A program made the position numbers and the translations under genes. A DNA stretch of 64,000 bases from Rheinheimera oceanensis. GTDB lineage: Bacteria > Pseudomonadota > Gammaproteobacteria > Enterobacterales > Alteromonadaceae. The stretch spans positions 372,001 to 436,000 of the forward strand of contig NZ_JAGPNM010000001.1 of NCBI RefSeq assembly GCF_018831085.1. Reading direction: 5' to 3'. Positions 57,671 through 64,000 of this stretch are shown here, piece after piece (position 1 is the first letter of the stretch; every line of letters starts with the position of its first letter). Below the pieces are notes generated by a model. It ran no database searches and had not been told where the DNA came from. It saw nothing but the letters and a program-made list of their open reading frames with translations.

Positions 57671-58133
57671 TATTTAGTGCATTCAGCATTTTGGCTCCGG
57701 CTGAGGTATTAGCGCTTATCCTTACCCGCCGCTGCTCTTGTTCGAATAATAAGTGTATGTCCAGATCCGCCACAGGTAAATAACCCATGCCTTGTTGTGG
57801 CCATTCAATCAGGCATAAACTGTCGTTGCGAAAGTAATCCCGAATGCCCATAAACTCAAGCTCTTCAGCATCACGCAAACGGTATAGGTCAAAATGATAC
57901 ACCGTTAAGCTTTCCAGTTGGTATGGTTCAACCAGAGTATAAGTTGGGCTTTTTACCGTGCCCTTATGGCCAAGAGCATTAAGCAGGCCGCGGCTGAAAG
58001 TGGTTTTACCCGCCCCCAGTTCCCCCCGCAGAAATATTGTTTGCCCGCCCGACACGAGTAAAGCCACCCGTGACGCTAACGCTAATGTCGCTTGTTCATC
58101 CTTTAACACACTTTCAAATTGCTGCACCGGCAT
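57657..58133 (-). CDS. tsaE: tRNA threonylcarbamoyladenosine biosynthesis ATPase TsaE
   Basis: A 158-residue P-loop ATPase that works with TsaB and TsaD to make t6A37. Walker A is in [28 protein letters not shown] and VYHFDLYRL are conserved. The open frame extends to 58259; I chose ATG 58133 because the protein then has family length, although the upstream sequence AGAGAAA is a weak ribosome binding site. ATG 58220 is possible. In E. coli the nnr gene precedes tsaE; it is missing here. Confidence 0.93.
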   Translation of the reverse strand: MPVQQFESVLKDEQATLALASRVALLVSGGQTIFLRGELGAGKTTFSRGLLNALGHKGTVKSPTYTLVEPYQLESLTVYHFDLYRLRDAEELEFMGIRDYFRNDSLCLIEWPQQGMGYLPVADLDIHLLFEQEQRRVRISANTSAGAKMLNALNNENE

Positions 58134-58307
58134 TTTCTCTGTTGTCGTACAAAAACCGCACCATGTTAACAAATTAATTGCTTGCTGAGCCAGCAAAACC
58201 GCTTGTCGCGACTCTGACATGCTTTGCTGGCAGCAAGTTCCCGTCCAACTAGGCGCCACAGGGCAGTTTATGCTAAATTACACTGTGTTTTTTAACCGGT
58301 TTTTTGC

Positions 58308-59441
58308 ATGACAACAGATTATGCCGCACTGGCATTACAGATTAAACGCTGGGCACAGGAACTGGGCTTTGCACAGCTGGGAATAACAGGCGTTTCTTTA
58401 CCGGATGCAGAACGGCAGCTACAAAAGTGGCTGGATGCCGGCTATCACGGCGAAATGGATTATATGGCCAGCCACGGCATGTTACGGGCAAGGCCGGCAG
58501 AACTGGTACCCGGTACATTGCGGGTATTAAGTGTACGGATGAACTATTTACCCAAAGGCGCCGGCTTTGCCACCAACCTGGCTGACCCTACTCAGGCTTA
58601 CATCAGCCGCTATGCTCTGGGGCGGGACTACCATAAGCTGATCCGCAACCGGCTAAAGCAACTGGGCGAGCGTATTAATCAGCAGGTAGCAGAACTGGGC
58701 TACCGGCCATTTACCGATTCAGCCCCCATTTTAGAGCGGCCGCTGGCACAACAGGCCGGGCTGGGCTGGGTAGGAAAACACAGCTTATTGCTAAACCAGG
58801 AAGCAGGATCCTGGTTTTTTTTAGGTGAACTGCTGGTCAATTTGCCATTACCGGTAGATACACCGCATGATGGCAATTGTGGTAGTTGTGTAGCCTGTAT
58901 TACCAGTTGCCCCACCGGCGCCATCGTTGAACCCTATGTGGTAGATGCCCGCCGCTGCATTTCGTATCTGACCATCGAACTTAAAGGCGCAATTCCGGAA
59001 GAATTCAGGCCGTTACTGGGCAACCGGATTTATGGTTGTGATGATTGCCAGCTAGTTTGTCCGGAAAACCGCACAGCACCGCTTAGTATTGAAGGTGACT
59101 TTCAGCGCAGGCCTCAGTGGCAAAGTCAAAGCCTGCTCAGTTTATTTGCCTGGCAGGAATATGAGTTTTTAAGCAACACAGAAGGCAGTGCGATCCGCCG
59201 CATTGGCTATGAGCGCTGGCAACGTAATATTGCCGTAGCACTGGGTAATGCACCTTATCAGGCAGACATTGTACGGGCGTTAAATGCCAAACTTGATAAC
59301 GCCAGTGAATTGGTCGCAGAGCATATCCACTGGGCGTTAGCACAGCAAAAACGTAAAGGCTGGCAGGCAGAGTCTATCTTACCGCGCAGCACCGAGCGTT
59401 TAGTCAGGATTATTCAGAAGGGTCTGCCGCGGGATGCCTGA
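58308..59441 (+). CDS. queG: Epoxyqueuosine reductase QueG
   Basis: A 377-residue cobalamin- and iron-sulfur-dependent enzyme performing the last step of queuosine synthesis in tRNA. Two ferredoxin-like [4Fe-4S] motifs are visible (CGSCVACITSCPTGAI and CDDCQLVCPEN). The catalytic region FTDSAPILERPLAQQAGLGW is present. Divergent from tsaE. Its last 32 bases overlap the DUF1289 gene end to end. Confidence 0.95.
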   Translation: MTTDYAALALQIKRWAQELGFAQLGITGVSLPDAERQLQKWLDAGYHGEMDYMASHGMLRARPAELVPGTLRVLSVRMNYLPKGAGFATNLADPTQAYISRYALGRDYHKLIRNRLKQLGERINQQVAELGYRPFTDSAPILERPLAQQAGLGWVGKHSLLLNQEAGSWFFLGELLVNLPLPVDTPHDGNCGSCVACITSCPTGAIVEPYVVDARRCISYLTIELKGAIPEEFRPLLGNRIYGCDDCQLVCPENRTAPLSIEGDFQRRPQWQSQSLLSLFAWQEYEFLSNTEGSAIRRIGYERWQRNIAVALGNAPYQADIVRALNAKLDNASELVAEHIHWALAQQKRKGWQAESILPRSTERLVRIIQKGLPRDA

Positions 59442-59616
59442 GTACATATAACTGTTGGCGCTGAGTCAGACGCTTAGCAGCCAGATCCAGAATCGCGCCG
59501 CGCCGCATACCATCTGCATTGTGCCACTCTATAATTTCGCTTAATAACCGGCCACACCCCAGACAACAATCATGCTGATCCAGGCAACAGTTACGCACAC
59601 AGGGTGATTCAGGCAT
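59410..59616 (-). CDS. DUF1289 family small cysteine-rich protein
   Basis: A 68-residue protein. The family pattern is MPESPCVRNCCLDQHDCC followed by LGCGR, with a set of metal-binding-like cysteines at 6, 10, 11, 17, 18 and 21. ISC/zinc-like binding is suggested but not proved. The stop lies inside the end of queG on the other strand. It lies between queG and tRNA-Gly. Confidence 0.82.
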   Translation of the reverse strand: MPESPCVRNCCLDQHDCCLGCGRLLSEIIEWHNADGMRRGAILDLAAKRLTQRQQLYVLRHPAADPSE

Positions 59617-59664
59617 AGCAGACAGGTGTTAAGCTAAACAAGCACTAACTATATCTCAGAAAAC

Positions 59665-59701
59665 AAAAAACCGCACTGTGCTTGCGCAAGGTGCGGTTTT
59701 T
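59665..59701 (-). terminator. Terminator after tRNA-Gly
   Basis: AAAAAACCGCAC and GTGCGGTTTTT with a 14-base loop that contains a further CTTGCGCAAG palindrome. It lies 10 bases beyond the CCA end of the tRNA. Confidence 0.88.
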
Positions 59702-59710
59702 CATCGAATT

Positions 59711-59786
59711 TGGAGCGAGTAACGAGGTTCGAACTCGTGACCTCGACCTTGGCAAGGTCGCGCTCTACCAGCTGAGCTATACTCGC
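59711..59786 (-). tRNA. tRNA-Gly, anticodon GCC
   Basis: A 76-base cloverleaf with the CCA end encoded. Acceptor GCGAGTA pairs with TACTCGC; D-arm AGCTCAGCTGGTAGAGC; anticodon arm GACCT-TGCCA-AGGTC with the GCC anticodon in the loop; T arm with GTTCGAAC. It follows orn on the same strand. E. coli has three Gly tRNA genes (glyV-glyX-glyY) here; only one is present. Confidence 0.97.
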
Positions 59787-59852
59787 ATCAACTAACGTTA
59801 TTACGTCGTGATGGCGCGCATTTTACAAAATCAGTTAGCTTATGCAAGCACT

Positions 59853-60404
59853 TTATTGCGGTAATTTGAAAAAATGCTCGCGATAGGTTACTAATTCAGC
59901 AATTGACTCACGAATATCGTCCAGTGCCAGATGGCTGCCGGCTTTTTGTACTTTTTTCAGCACGTCCGGATGCCAGCGCCGGGCCAGCTCTTTTACTGTA
60001 CTGACATCAAGATTACGGTAGTGGAAAAACGCTTCCAGAGTTGGCGCATACTCAGCCAGAAAACGCCGGTCCTGCCCTATACTGTTGCCACACATTGGCG
60101 ATTTACCTACCGCCACATACTGGCGTAAAAACGCGATGGTTTGTTGTTCAGCATCTGCCAGCGTAGTAGTACTGGCCCGGCAACGCGCCGTTAAACCGCT
60201 TTTACCGTGTTGCTCAACACACCAGGCGCTCATATTATCCAGCACAGTATCCGGTTGTTTAATGGCAAATACCGGCCCCTCGGCCAGAATATTCAATTGG
60301 CTGTCGGTCACAATAGTGGCCATTTCCAGAATTACATCGGTTTTTGGCTCCAGGCCGGTCATTTCCAAATCAAGCCAAATCAGATTATTGTCATTTACAC
60401 TCAT
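59853..60404 (-). CDS. orn: Oligoribonuclease
   Basis: A 183-residue DEDDh 3'-5' exonuclease that degrades short RNA and pGp[12 protein letters not shown] (first Asp and Glu), the [10 protein letters not shown] block, and [11 protein letters not shown] are intact. ATG 60404 has AAGGG upstream; the frame could begin 3 bases earlier with TTG. Divergent from rsgA. Confidence 0.97.
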   Translation of the reverse strand: MSVNDNNLIWLDLEMTGLEPKTDVILEMATIVTDSQLNILAEGPVFAIKQPDTVLDNMSAWCVEQHGKSGLTARCRASTTTLADAEQQTIAFLRQYVAVGKSPMCGNSIGQDRRFLAEYAPTLEAFFHYRNLDVSTVKELARRWHPDVLKKVQKAGSHLALDDIRESIAELVTYREHFFKLPQ

Positions 60405-60515
60405 CAAAAACCCTTACACTCGTTGCTGCTTTGTTCATTAACAGATTGCAGGTATCATACACGCCCTAAGCTTAGCAGTAATAGCATCCTTTACATCAGA
60501 GCGATAAAAGCAGCA

Positions 60516-61550
60516 GTGACAAAGAAAAAACATCTTACCCAGCGCCAGCAGCAACGTATTGCCGATAATGCCAGCAAACGGCTGCGTGCACCCAAAAATA
60601 AAGGTGTCGAAGCTGTTGATGACAGCAGCTTTGCCGTATCAGAAACCGGCCTGATACTCAGCCGGTTTGGCCAGCATGCTGATGTTGAAGATAGCAGCGG
60701 TACCGTGGTGCGTTGCAATATGCGCCGCTCTGTTGCCTCTTTGGTTACCGGTGATCGCGTAGTATGGCGCCGCGCTTTGCAGCCAACCGGTGGTATTGAT
60801 GGCGTAATAGATGCGGTAGAAGAGCGCAGTTCTGTGCTGCTGCGGCCAGATTTTTACGATGGCTTAAAACCGGTAGCCGCCAATATTGATTTAATGATTA
60901 TCGTCTCTGCTATTTTGCCTGCGTTGTCGCTGAATATTATTGACCGCTACCTTGTAGCTGCAGAGATCACCGGTATTAAACCACTGCTGGTGATTAACAA
61001 AGCCGATTTGCTCAGCACTGATGAGTTTATTGCCACGGAGCAGCAACTGGCATTGTACCAAAAGCTGGGGTATAACTTTTTGCTGGTCAGCGCTAAAAGC
61101 GGTGTGGGTATGACGCAATTGCTCAGTTACCTGCACAGCGGTACCAGTATTTTTGTCGGCCAGTCTGGTGTGGGTAAGTCGTCGTTAATGAACCACTTAA
61201 TGCCAGGTCTTGAAGCGTTAACACAAGAAGTATCGGCAAACTCAGGCCTGGGCCAGCACACCACTACCGTGTCCCGCCTGTATCATTTGCCTGATGGCGG
61301 CGATTTAATTGACTCACCCGGTATTCGTGAATTTGCACTATGGCACTTAACAGCAGAAGAAGTTACCCGTGGCTTTACTGAATTTACGCCCTGGCTTGGG
61401 CGCTGTAAATTCCGTGACTGTAAGCATATTTCCGATCCTGGTTGTGCTATTCAGCATGCTGTAGAAACCGGAGACATCAGTCAGGAACGCTACGACAGCT
61501 ATTTAAAAATCCTCGCCAGCATGGCGCAGGACAAACCGAATCACTTTTAA
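60516..61550 (+). CDS. rsgA: Ribosome small subunit-dependent GTPase A
   Basis: A 344-residue circularly permuted GTPase that checks 30S maturation. OB fold, then NKADLL (G4) before G1 GQSGVGKSSLMNH (near 214) and G3 DSPGIREFALW. The zinc knuckle has CKFRDCKHISDPGCAIQ. I used GTG 60516 (TKKKHLTQRQQQR), which matches the family start. The open frame extends back to 60207 but overlaps orn without support. Confidence 0.93.
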   Translation: MTKKKHLTQRQQQRIADNASKRLRAPKNKGVEAVDDSSFAVSETGLILSRFGQHADVEDSSGTVVRCNMRRSVASLVTGDRVVWRRALQPTGGIDGVIDAVEERSSVLLRPDFYDGLKPVAANIDLMIIVSAILPALSLNIIDRYLVAAEITGIKPLLVINKADLLSTDEFIATEQQLALYQKLGYNFLLVSAKSGVGMTQLLSYLHSGTSIFVGQSGVGKSSLMNHLMPGLEALTQEVSANSGLGQHTTTVSRLYHLPDGGDLIDSPGIREFALWHLTAEEVTRGFTEFTPWLGRCKFRDCKHISDPGCAIQHAVETGDISQERYDSYLKILASMAQDKPNHF

Positions 61551-61568
61551 CTTTATACAGAGAACATA

Positions 61569-62429
61569 ATGGATAATTTAAAAATTACCCTGCAATACTT
61601 ATTGCCTAAACATCTTATCTCCCGTTTGGCAGGCAAATTAGCTGCAGCAAAACTGGGCTGGTTCAGCCACTTTTTAATTAACCGTTTTATTAAAGCCTAC
61701 GGCATTAATATGGCAGAAGCTCAGTTTGAACAAGCTAAAGACTACGCCAGTTTTAATGAGTTTTTTACCCGGCCATTAAAAGATGGTATTCGCCCACTGG
61801 CTACAGAGGCTAATATTGTTGCGCATCCGGTAGACGGCACTATCAGCCAGCTTGGGCCTATCGTTGATGGCAAACTTATTCAGGCAAAAAACCACAATTA
61901 TTCGCTACAGGCCCTGTTAGGCGGGGATAGCAGCACGGCATTGCCGTTTCAAAACGGCCACTTTGCTACTATTTATCTGGCACCAAAAGATTATCATCGT
62001 ATTCATATGCCTGTGCGGGGCACTTTGCGCCAGATGATTTACGTGCCAGGAGAACTCTTCTCGGTTAACCCTTTAACCGCAGAGTGCGTAAAAGATTTAT
62101 TTGCGTTGAACGAGCGCGTAGTAACTATTTTCGATACTGAGCTTGGCCCTATGGCATTAGTGCTGGTAGGTGCCACGATAGTTGCCAGTATTGAAACCGT
62201 GTGGGCTGGCACGGTAACGCCACCGGCGGGTAAAAATGTGTTTCGCTGGAGCTATCCGGCACATGGCAAAAACGCCATTACGCTGGAAAAAGGTGCCGAG
62301 ATGGGTCGCTTTAAACTGGGCTCAACAGTAGTGCTGGCTTTTCCGGCGAACAAACTGCAGTTTTTAGCCGATCAGCAACCTGGTACCGTTACCCGTATGG
62401 GTGCGCCTTTTGCTAATACAGCAATTTAA
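61569..62429 (+). CDS. psd: Phosphatidylserine decarboxylase
   Basis: A 286-residue proenzyme that makes phosphatidylethanolamine. The self-cleavage motif is LGST with Ser252 ([12 protein letters not shown]), which becomes the pyruvoyl group; [11 protein letters not shown] and HRIHMPVRG are conserved. It starts 18 bases after rsgA; the orn/rsgA/psd order is that of E. coli. Confidence 0.96.
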   Translation: MDNLKITLQYLLPKHLISRLAGKLAAAKLGWFSHFLINRFIKAYGINMAEAQFEQAKDYASFNEFFTRPLKDGIRPLATEANIVAHPVDGTISQLGPIVDGKLIQAKNHNYSLQALLGGDSSTALPFQNGHFATIYLAPKDYHRIHMPVRGTLRQMIYVPGELFSVNPLTAECVKDLFALNERVVTIFDTELGPMALVLVGATIVASIETVWAGTVTPPAGKNVFRWSYPAHGKNAITLEKGAEMGRFKLGSTVVLAFPANKLQFLADQQPGTVTRMGAPFANTAI

Positions 62430-62443
62430 AGCTAATCTTCAGC

Positions 62444-62482
62444 TACGGCGCTTCGAAAACGTGAATGCGCCGTATATTTTTT
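62444..62482 (+). terminator. Terminator after psd, overlapping a repeat
   Basis: TACGGCGC (62444-62451) and GCGCCGTA (62467-62474) around a 15-base loop, followed by TATTTTTT. Its right arm lies in the palindromic repeat that starts at 62461, so the repeat appears to provide part of the terminator. Confidence 0.75.
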
Positions 62483-62569
62483 CTGCAACACGCCGTGAAC
62501 CCATCCATGGGGGCTCGATTCGGCCATCCTGGCCTGCAACGGTCGCCGAAAAAAATACTCTGCATTCAC
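62461..62569. repeat. 109-bp palindromic intergenic repeat
   Basis: Outer arms GTGAATGC (62461-62468) and GCATTCAC (62562-62569), each followed inward by a matching A/T run (TATATTTTTTC and GAAAAAAATA). The middle has two small palindromes CCCAT-CC-ATGGG (62500-62511) and GGCCA-TCC-TGGCC (62522-62534). This pattern resembles a dispersed palindromic repeat of gammaproteobacterial intergenic regions (recalled). It fills most of the gap between psd and the phosphodiesterase gene. Confidence 0.65.
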
Positions 62570-62611
62570 TTCTGCCAGTTTTATCCCTAACTCTTCTGAA
62601 CAGGACCGAAC

Positions 62612-63313
62612 ATGCAAATCATCGCTCATCGTGGTGCCAGTGGTGAATACCCGGAAAACACCCTATTGGCTATTGGCCAAGCCATAGCTCAGGGTGCTGA
62701 CGCTATAGAAATAGACGTATTCGCCGTACAGGGCGAGCTGATTGTTATTCATGATCATCACTTAGCGCGCACCACCAATGGCACAGGCAGTATCTACCAA
62801 TACTCTGTAGAGCAACTGCTGCAACTGGATGCCGGCCGTGGCGAGCGCATTCCTACGCTATGGCAGGTATTGCAGTTACTGCAAAACACCAGGCTGTGGC
62901 TAAATATTGAATTAAAAGGCGAAAACACCGTAGCACCACTGCTGGCCTTGCTGGATAAAGCACAGCAAGAGCTGCAGTTTGACAGTCAGCGGCTGCTGAT
63001 CTCATCTTTTAACCACCATTTACTTGCCAATCTTAAACTGGCAGAGCCAGAGCTAAAACTTGGCGCACTTACTGCCTGCCTGCCACTTGATTACGCAGCC
63101 TTTGCGCAGCAGTTGCAAGCATACTCGGTAAATTGCGATGTCAGCTTTATTAACCAGGCTTTTGTTGATGATGCTAAAGCACGTGGTTTAAAGGTGTATG
63201 TGTATACTGTGGATCAACCTGACGATCTCAGCCGCCTGCAGCAATACGGCGTAGACGGTATTTTCAGCAATTTCCCGGCCAGAAGCCGGCAACGATTGGC
63301 AGAAAAACGCTAA
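62612..63313 (+). CDS. Glycerophosphodiester phosphodiesterase family protein
   Basis: A 233-residue TIM-barrel enzyme without signal peptide, the cytosolic UgpQ type. The catalytic His pair (IIAHRGASGEYPENT and VIHDHHLART), Glu and Asp (AIEIDVFA) and WLNIELKGE are present. Hydrolyses glycerophosphodiesters to glycerol-3-phosphate and an alcohol. The ATG has AGGACC upstream. It follows psd, so both act in phospholipid turnover. Confidence 0.92.
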   Translation: MQIIAHRGASGEYPENTLLAIGQAIAQGADAIEIDVFAVQGELIVIHDHHLARTTNGTGSIYQYSVEQLLQLDAGRGERIPTLWQVLQLLQNTRLWLNIELKGENTVAPLLALLDKAQQELQFDSQRLLISSFNHHLLANLKLAEPELKLGALTACLPLDYAAFAQQLQAYSVNCDVSFINQAFVDDAKARGLKVYVYTVDQPDDLSRLQQYGVDGIFSNFPARSRQRLAEKR

Positions 63314-63324
63314 CTACATAACGC

Positions 63325-63350
63325 AAAAATCCCGCCGCAGCGGGATTTTT
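63325..63350. terminator. Bidirectional terminator between the phosphodiesterase and MerC-family genes
   Basis: AAAAATCCCGC-CGCA-GCGGGATTTTT. Strong and symmetrical. Confidence 0.93.
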
Positions 63351-63364
63351 ATAAATTTTTTACC

Positions 63365-63754
63365 TTAGTGGTCATGACAGCTTTTACAGCTATTACACAA
63401 CCGCATATTCATCACATGCGCCAACACCACCAGGGATGCACCAACGATCAAAACTGCATGTTCATATTCGTGGCCCCATACATCCCGCTGCCAATATATA
63501 AATACACCTAAAAACAAAGAGTAAAATGGGTATAGCTTGCGGTGATAACGATGAAAACCAATAAACAAAGCAATAAAGCCCAGCACAATAGTAACCAGCA
63601 ACATCACGCGCTCAAAAGCATGATTATGGCCAACGCTAAGGCCCAGCAACGGCAAAACCGGCAGAATGATCGGCAGCATTATGCAATGAATAGCGCAAAG
63701 CGAAGTCACTGTAATACCTACTTTATCAAATACGTTTCTTACTGTTGCTAACAC
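63365..63754 (-). CDS. MerC-family membrane protein
   Basis: A 129-residue protein with four predicted membrane segments. The first segment carries SLCAIHCIMLPIILPVLP, the C-x-x-H-C metal-binding motif of the MerC family. The C-terminus has a metal-binding tail, RLCNSCKSCHDH. MerC proteins carry mercury or related ions, but proteins outside mer operons often have other roles. The start is uncertain: the frame is open up to a TTG at 63802, which would lie inside the probable promoter; I used the GTG at 63754. A Zur-like box (63783-63805) overlaps the promoter. Confidence 0.8.
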   Translation of the reverse strand: MLATVRNVFDKVGITVTSLCAIHCIMLPIILPVLPLLGLSVGHNHAFERVMLLVTIVLGFIALFIGFHRYHRKLYPFYSLFLGVFIYWQRDVWGHEYEHAVLIVGASLVVLAHVMNMRLCNSCKSCHDH

Positions 63755-63782
63755 GTCGCTTACTCTGACAGCTGAAAATGAA

Positions 63783-63805
63783 GAAACGAGATAATATAAC
63801 AAAAC
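63783..63805 (-). promoter_or_regulatory. Candidate Zur box over the MerC-family gene promoter
   Basis: The 23-base site on the plus strand matches the gammaproteobacterial Zur consensus (GAAATGTTATAN then TATAACATTTC) at about 17 of 23 positions. The core GAGATAATATAAC matches 11 of 13. The core overlaps a TATATT/TATTAT -10 on the minus strand. A zur gene lies in this window at 36233. Confidence 0.5.
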
Positions 63806-63926
63806 GTTTGCTAAAGGAACGGGCTCTGAAAAAAATACCCGTAAAAACGGGCTTTCACTGCAAGTCTGCTGAAGCGGGGCCGGGCTTATGGCATAATAAC
63901 AGCACTTTTTTCAGCTAAGCCGTATT

Positions 63927-64000
63927 ATGGATACTTTACTTAACCAACTCGATGACAACCTAAAAGAGCTGTATCGCAAAGCGCTGGACGCTGATGCACT
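63927..64000 (+). CDS. Start of an unidentified gene, cut by the window end
   Basis: ATG followed by 24 open codons to the right edge: MDTLLNQLDDNLKELYRKAL, then DADA. The N-terminus is acidic and helical. Too short to identify. It is divergent from the MerC-family gene. Confidence 0.5.
   Translation, partial: MDTLLNQLDDNLKELYRKALDADA

Noticed and set aside
60207..60515. Upstream extension of rsgA by about 100 residues
   Set aside because: Overlaps orn on the opposite strand and is unlike RsgA; GTG 60516 gives the family N-terminus.

Overview
The window is a chromosomal piece of a gammaproteobacterium. The best fit is the Alteromonadales or neighbouring Rheinheimera/Alishewanella-type lineages. 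This rests on shared gene order with both Pseudomonas and Escherichia, a MotX-type sodium flagellar motor gene next to rnr, a type IV pilus minor-pilin cluster, and moderate GC. No phage, IS element or CRISPR was seen. Almost everything is core genome, so the unusual signals lie mainly in intergenic DNA, in regulatory sites and in a few small or accessory genes.

Layout. (1) 1-8461: minor pilin operon fimT-pilV-pilW-pilX-pilY1-pilE on the minus strand, a second PilV-like prepilin running off the left edge, and an AlgZ/AlgR-like two-component pair directly upstream. (2) 8495-16219: ispH, fkpB, lspA, ileS, ribF and murJ (minus), with divergent rpsT. This is the block that also flanks the pilus genes in Pseudomonas aeruginosa. 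(3) 16279-24135: accessory genes: a BigR/SqrR-like thiol repressor, an M28 peptidase, small membrane proteins, smrA, a 39-residue small ORF, a GNAT, a GhrA-like reductase, an LpxH-like phosphoesterase and a bifunctional OlsF-like ornithine-lipid synthase. (4) 24301-29448: a DUF3300 gene broken by one missing base, ompW, and a CoA-transferase/GNAT fusion translationally coupled to a histone-deacetylase-like gene. (5) 29550-37236: purL, mltF, tadA, a PspB-like protein, zur and cheX. (6) 37446-58133: about 21 kb entirely on the minus strand, in the E. coli-like order tsaE-amiB-mutL-miaA-hfq-hflX-hflK-hflC-(aminotransferase)-purA-(S41 peptidase-motX)-rnr-rlmB-rpsF-priB-rpsR-rplI-dnaB-alr. (7) 58308-64000: queG, a DUF1289 gene, tRNA-Gly, orn, rsgA, psd, a glycerophosphodiester phosphodiesterase, a MerC-family membrane protein with a Zur-like site, and the start of another gene.

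How it works together. The left end assembles and probably controls type IV pilus tips. An AlgR-like box lies between the regulator gene and fimT. The long minus-strand block combines cell-wall amidase, mismatch repair, tRNA modification, RNA chaperone and decay, purine synthesis, ribosomal proteins and replication helicase. motX within it has a perfect sigma-28-type -10 element of its own. Three different palindromic intergenic elements occur (37321-37462, 41677-41946, 62461-62569); one supplies the last codons of alr. Start codons were reassigned for many genes from ribosome binding sites and family length.
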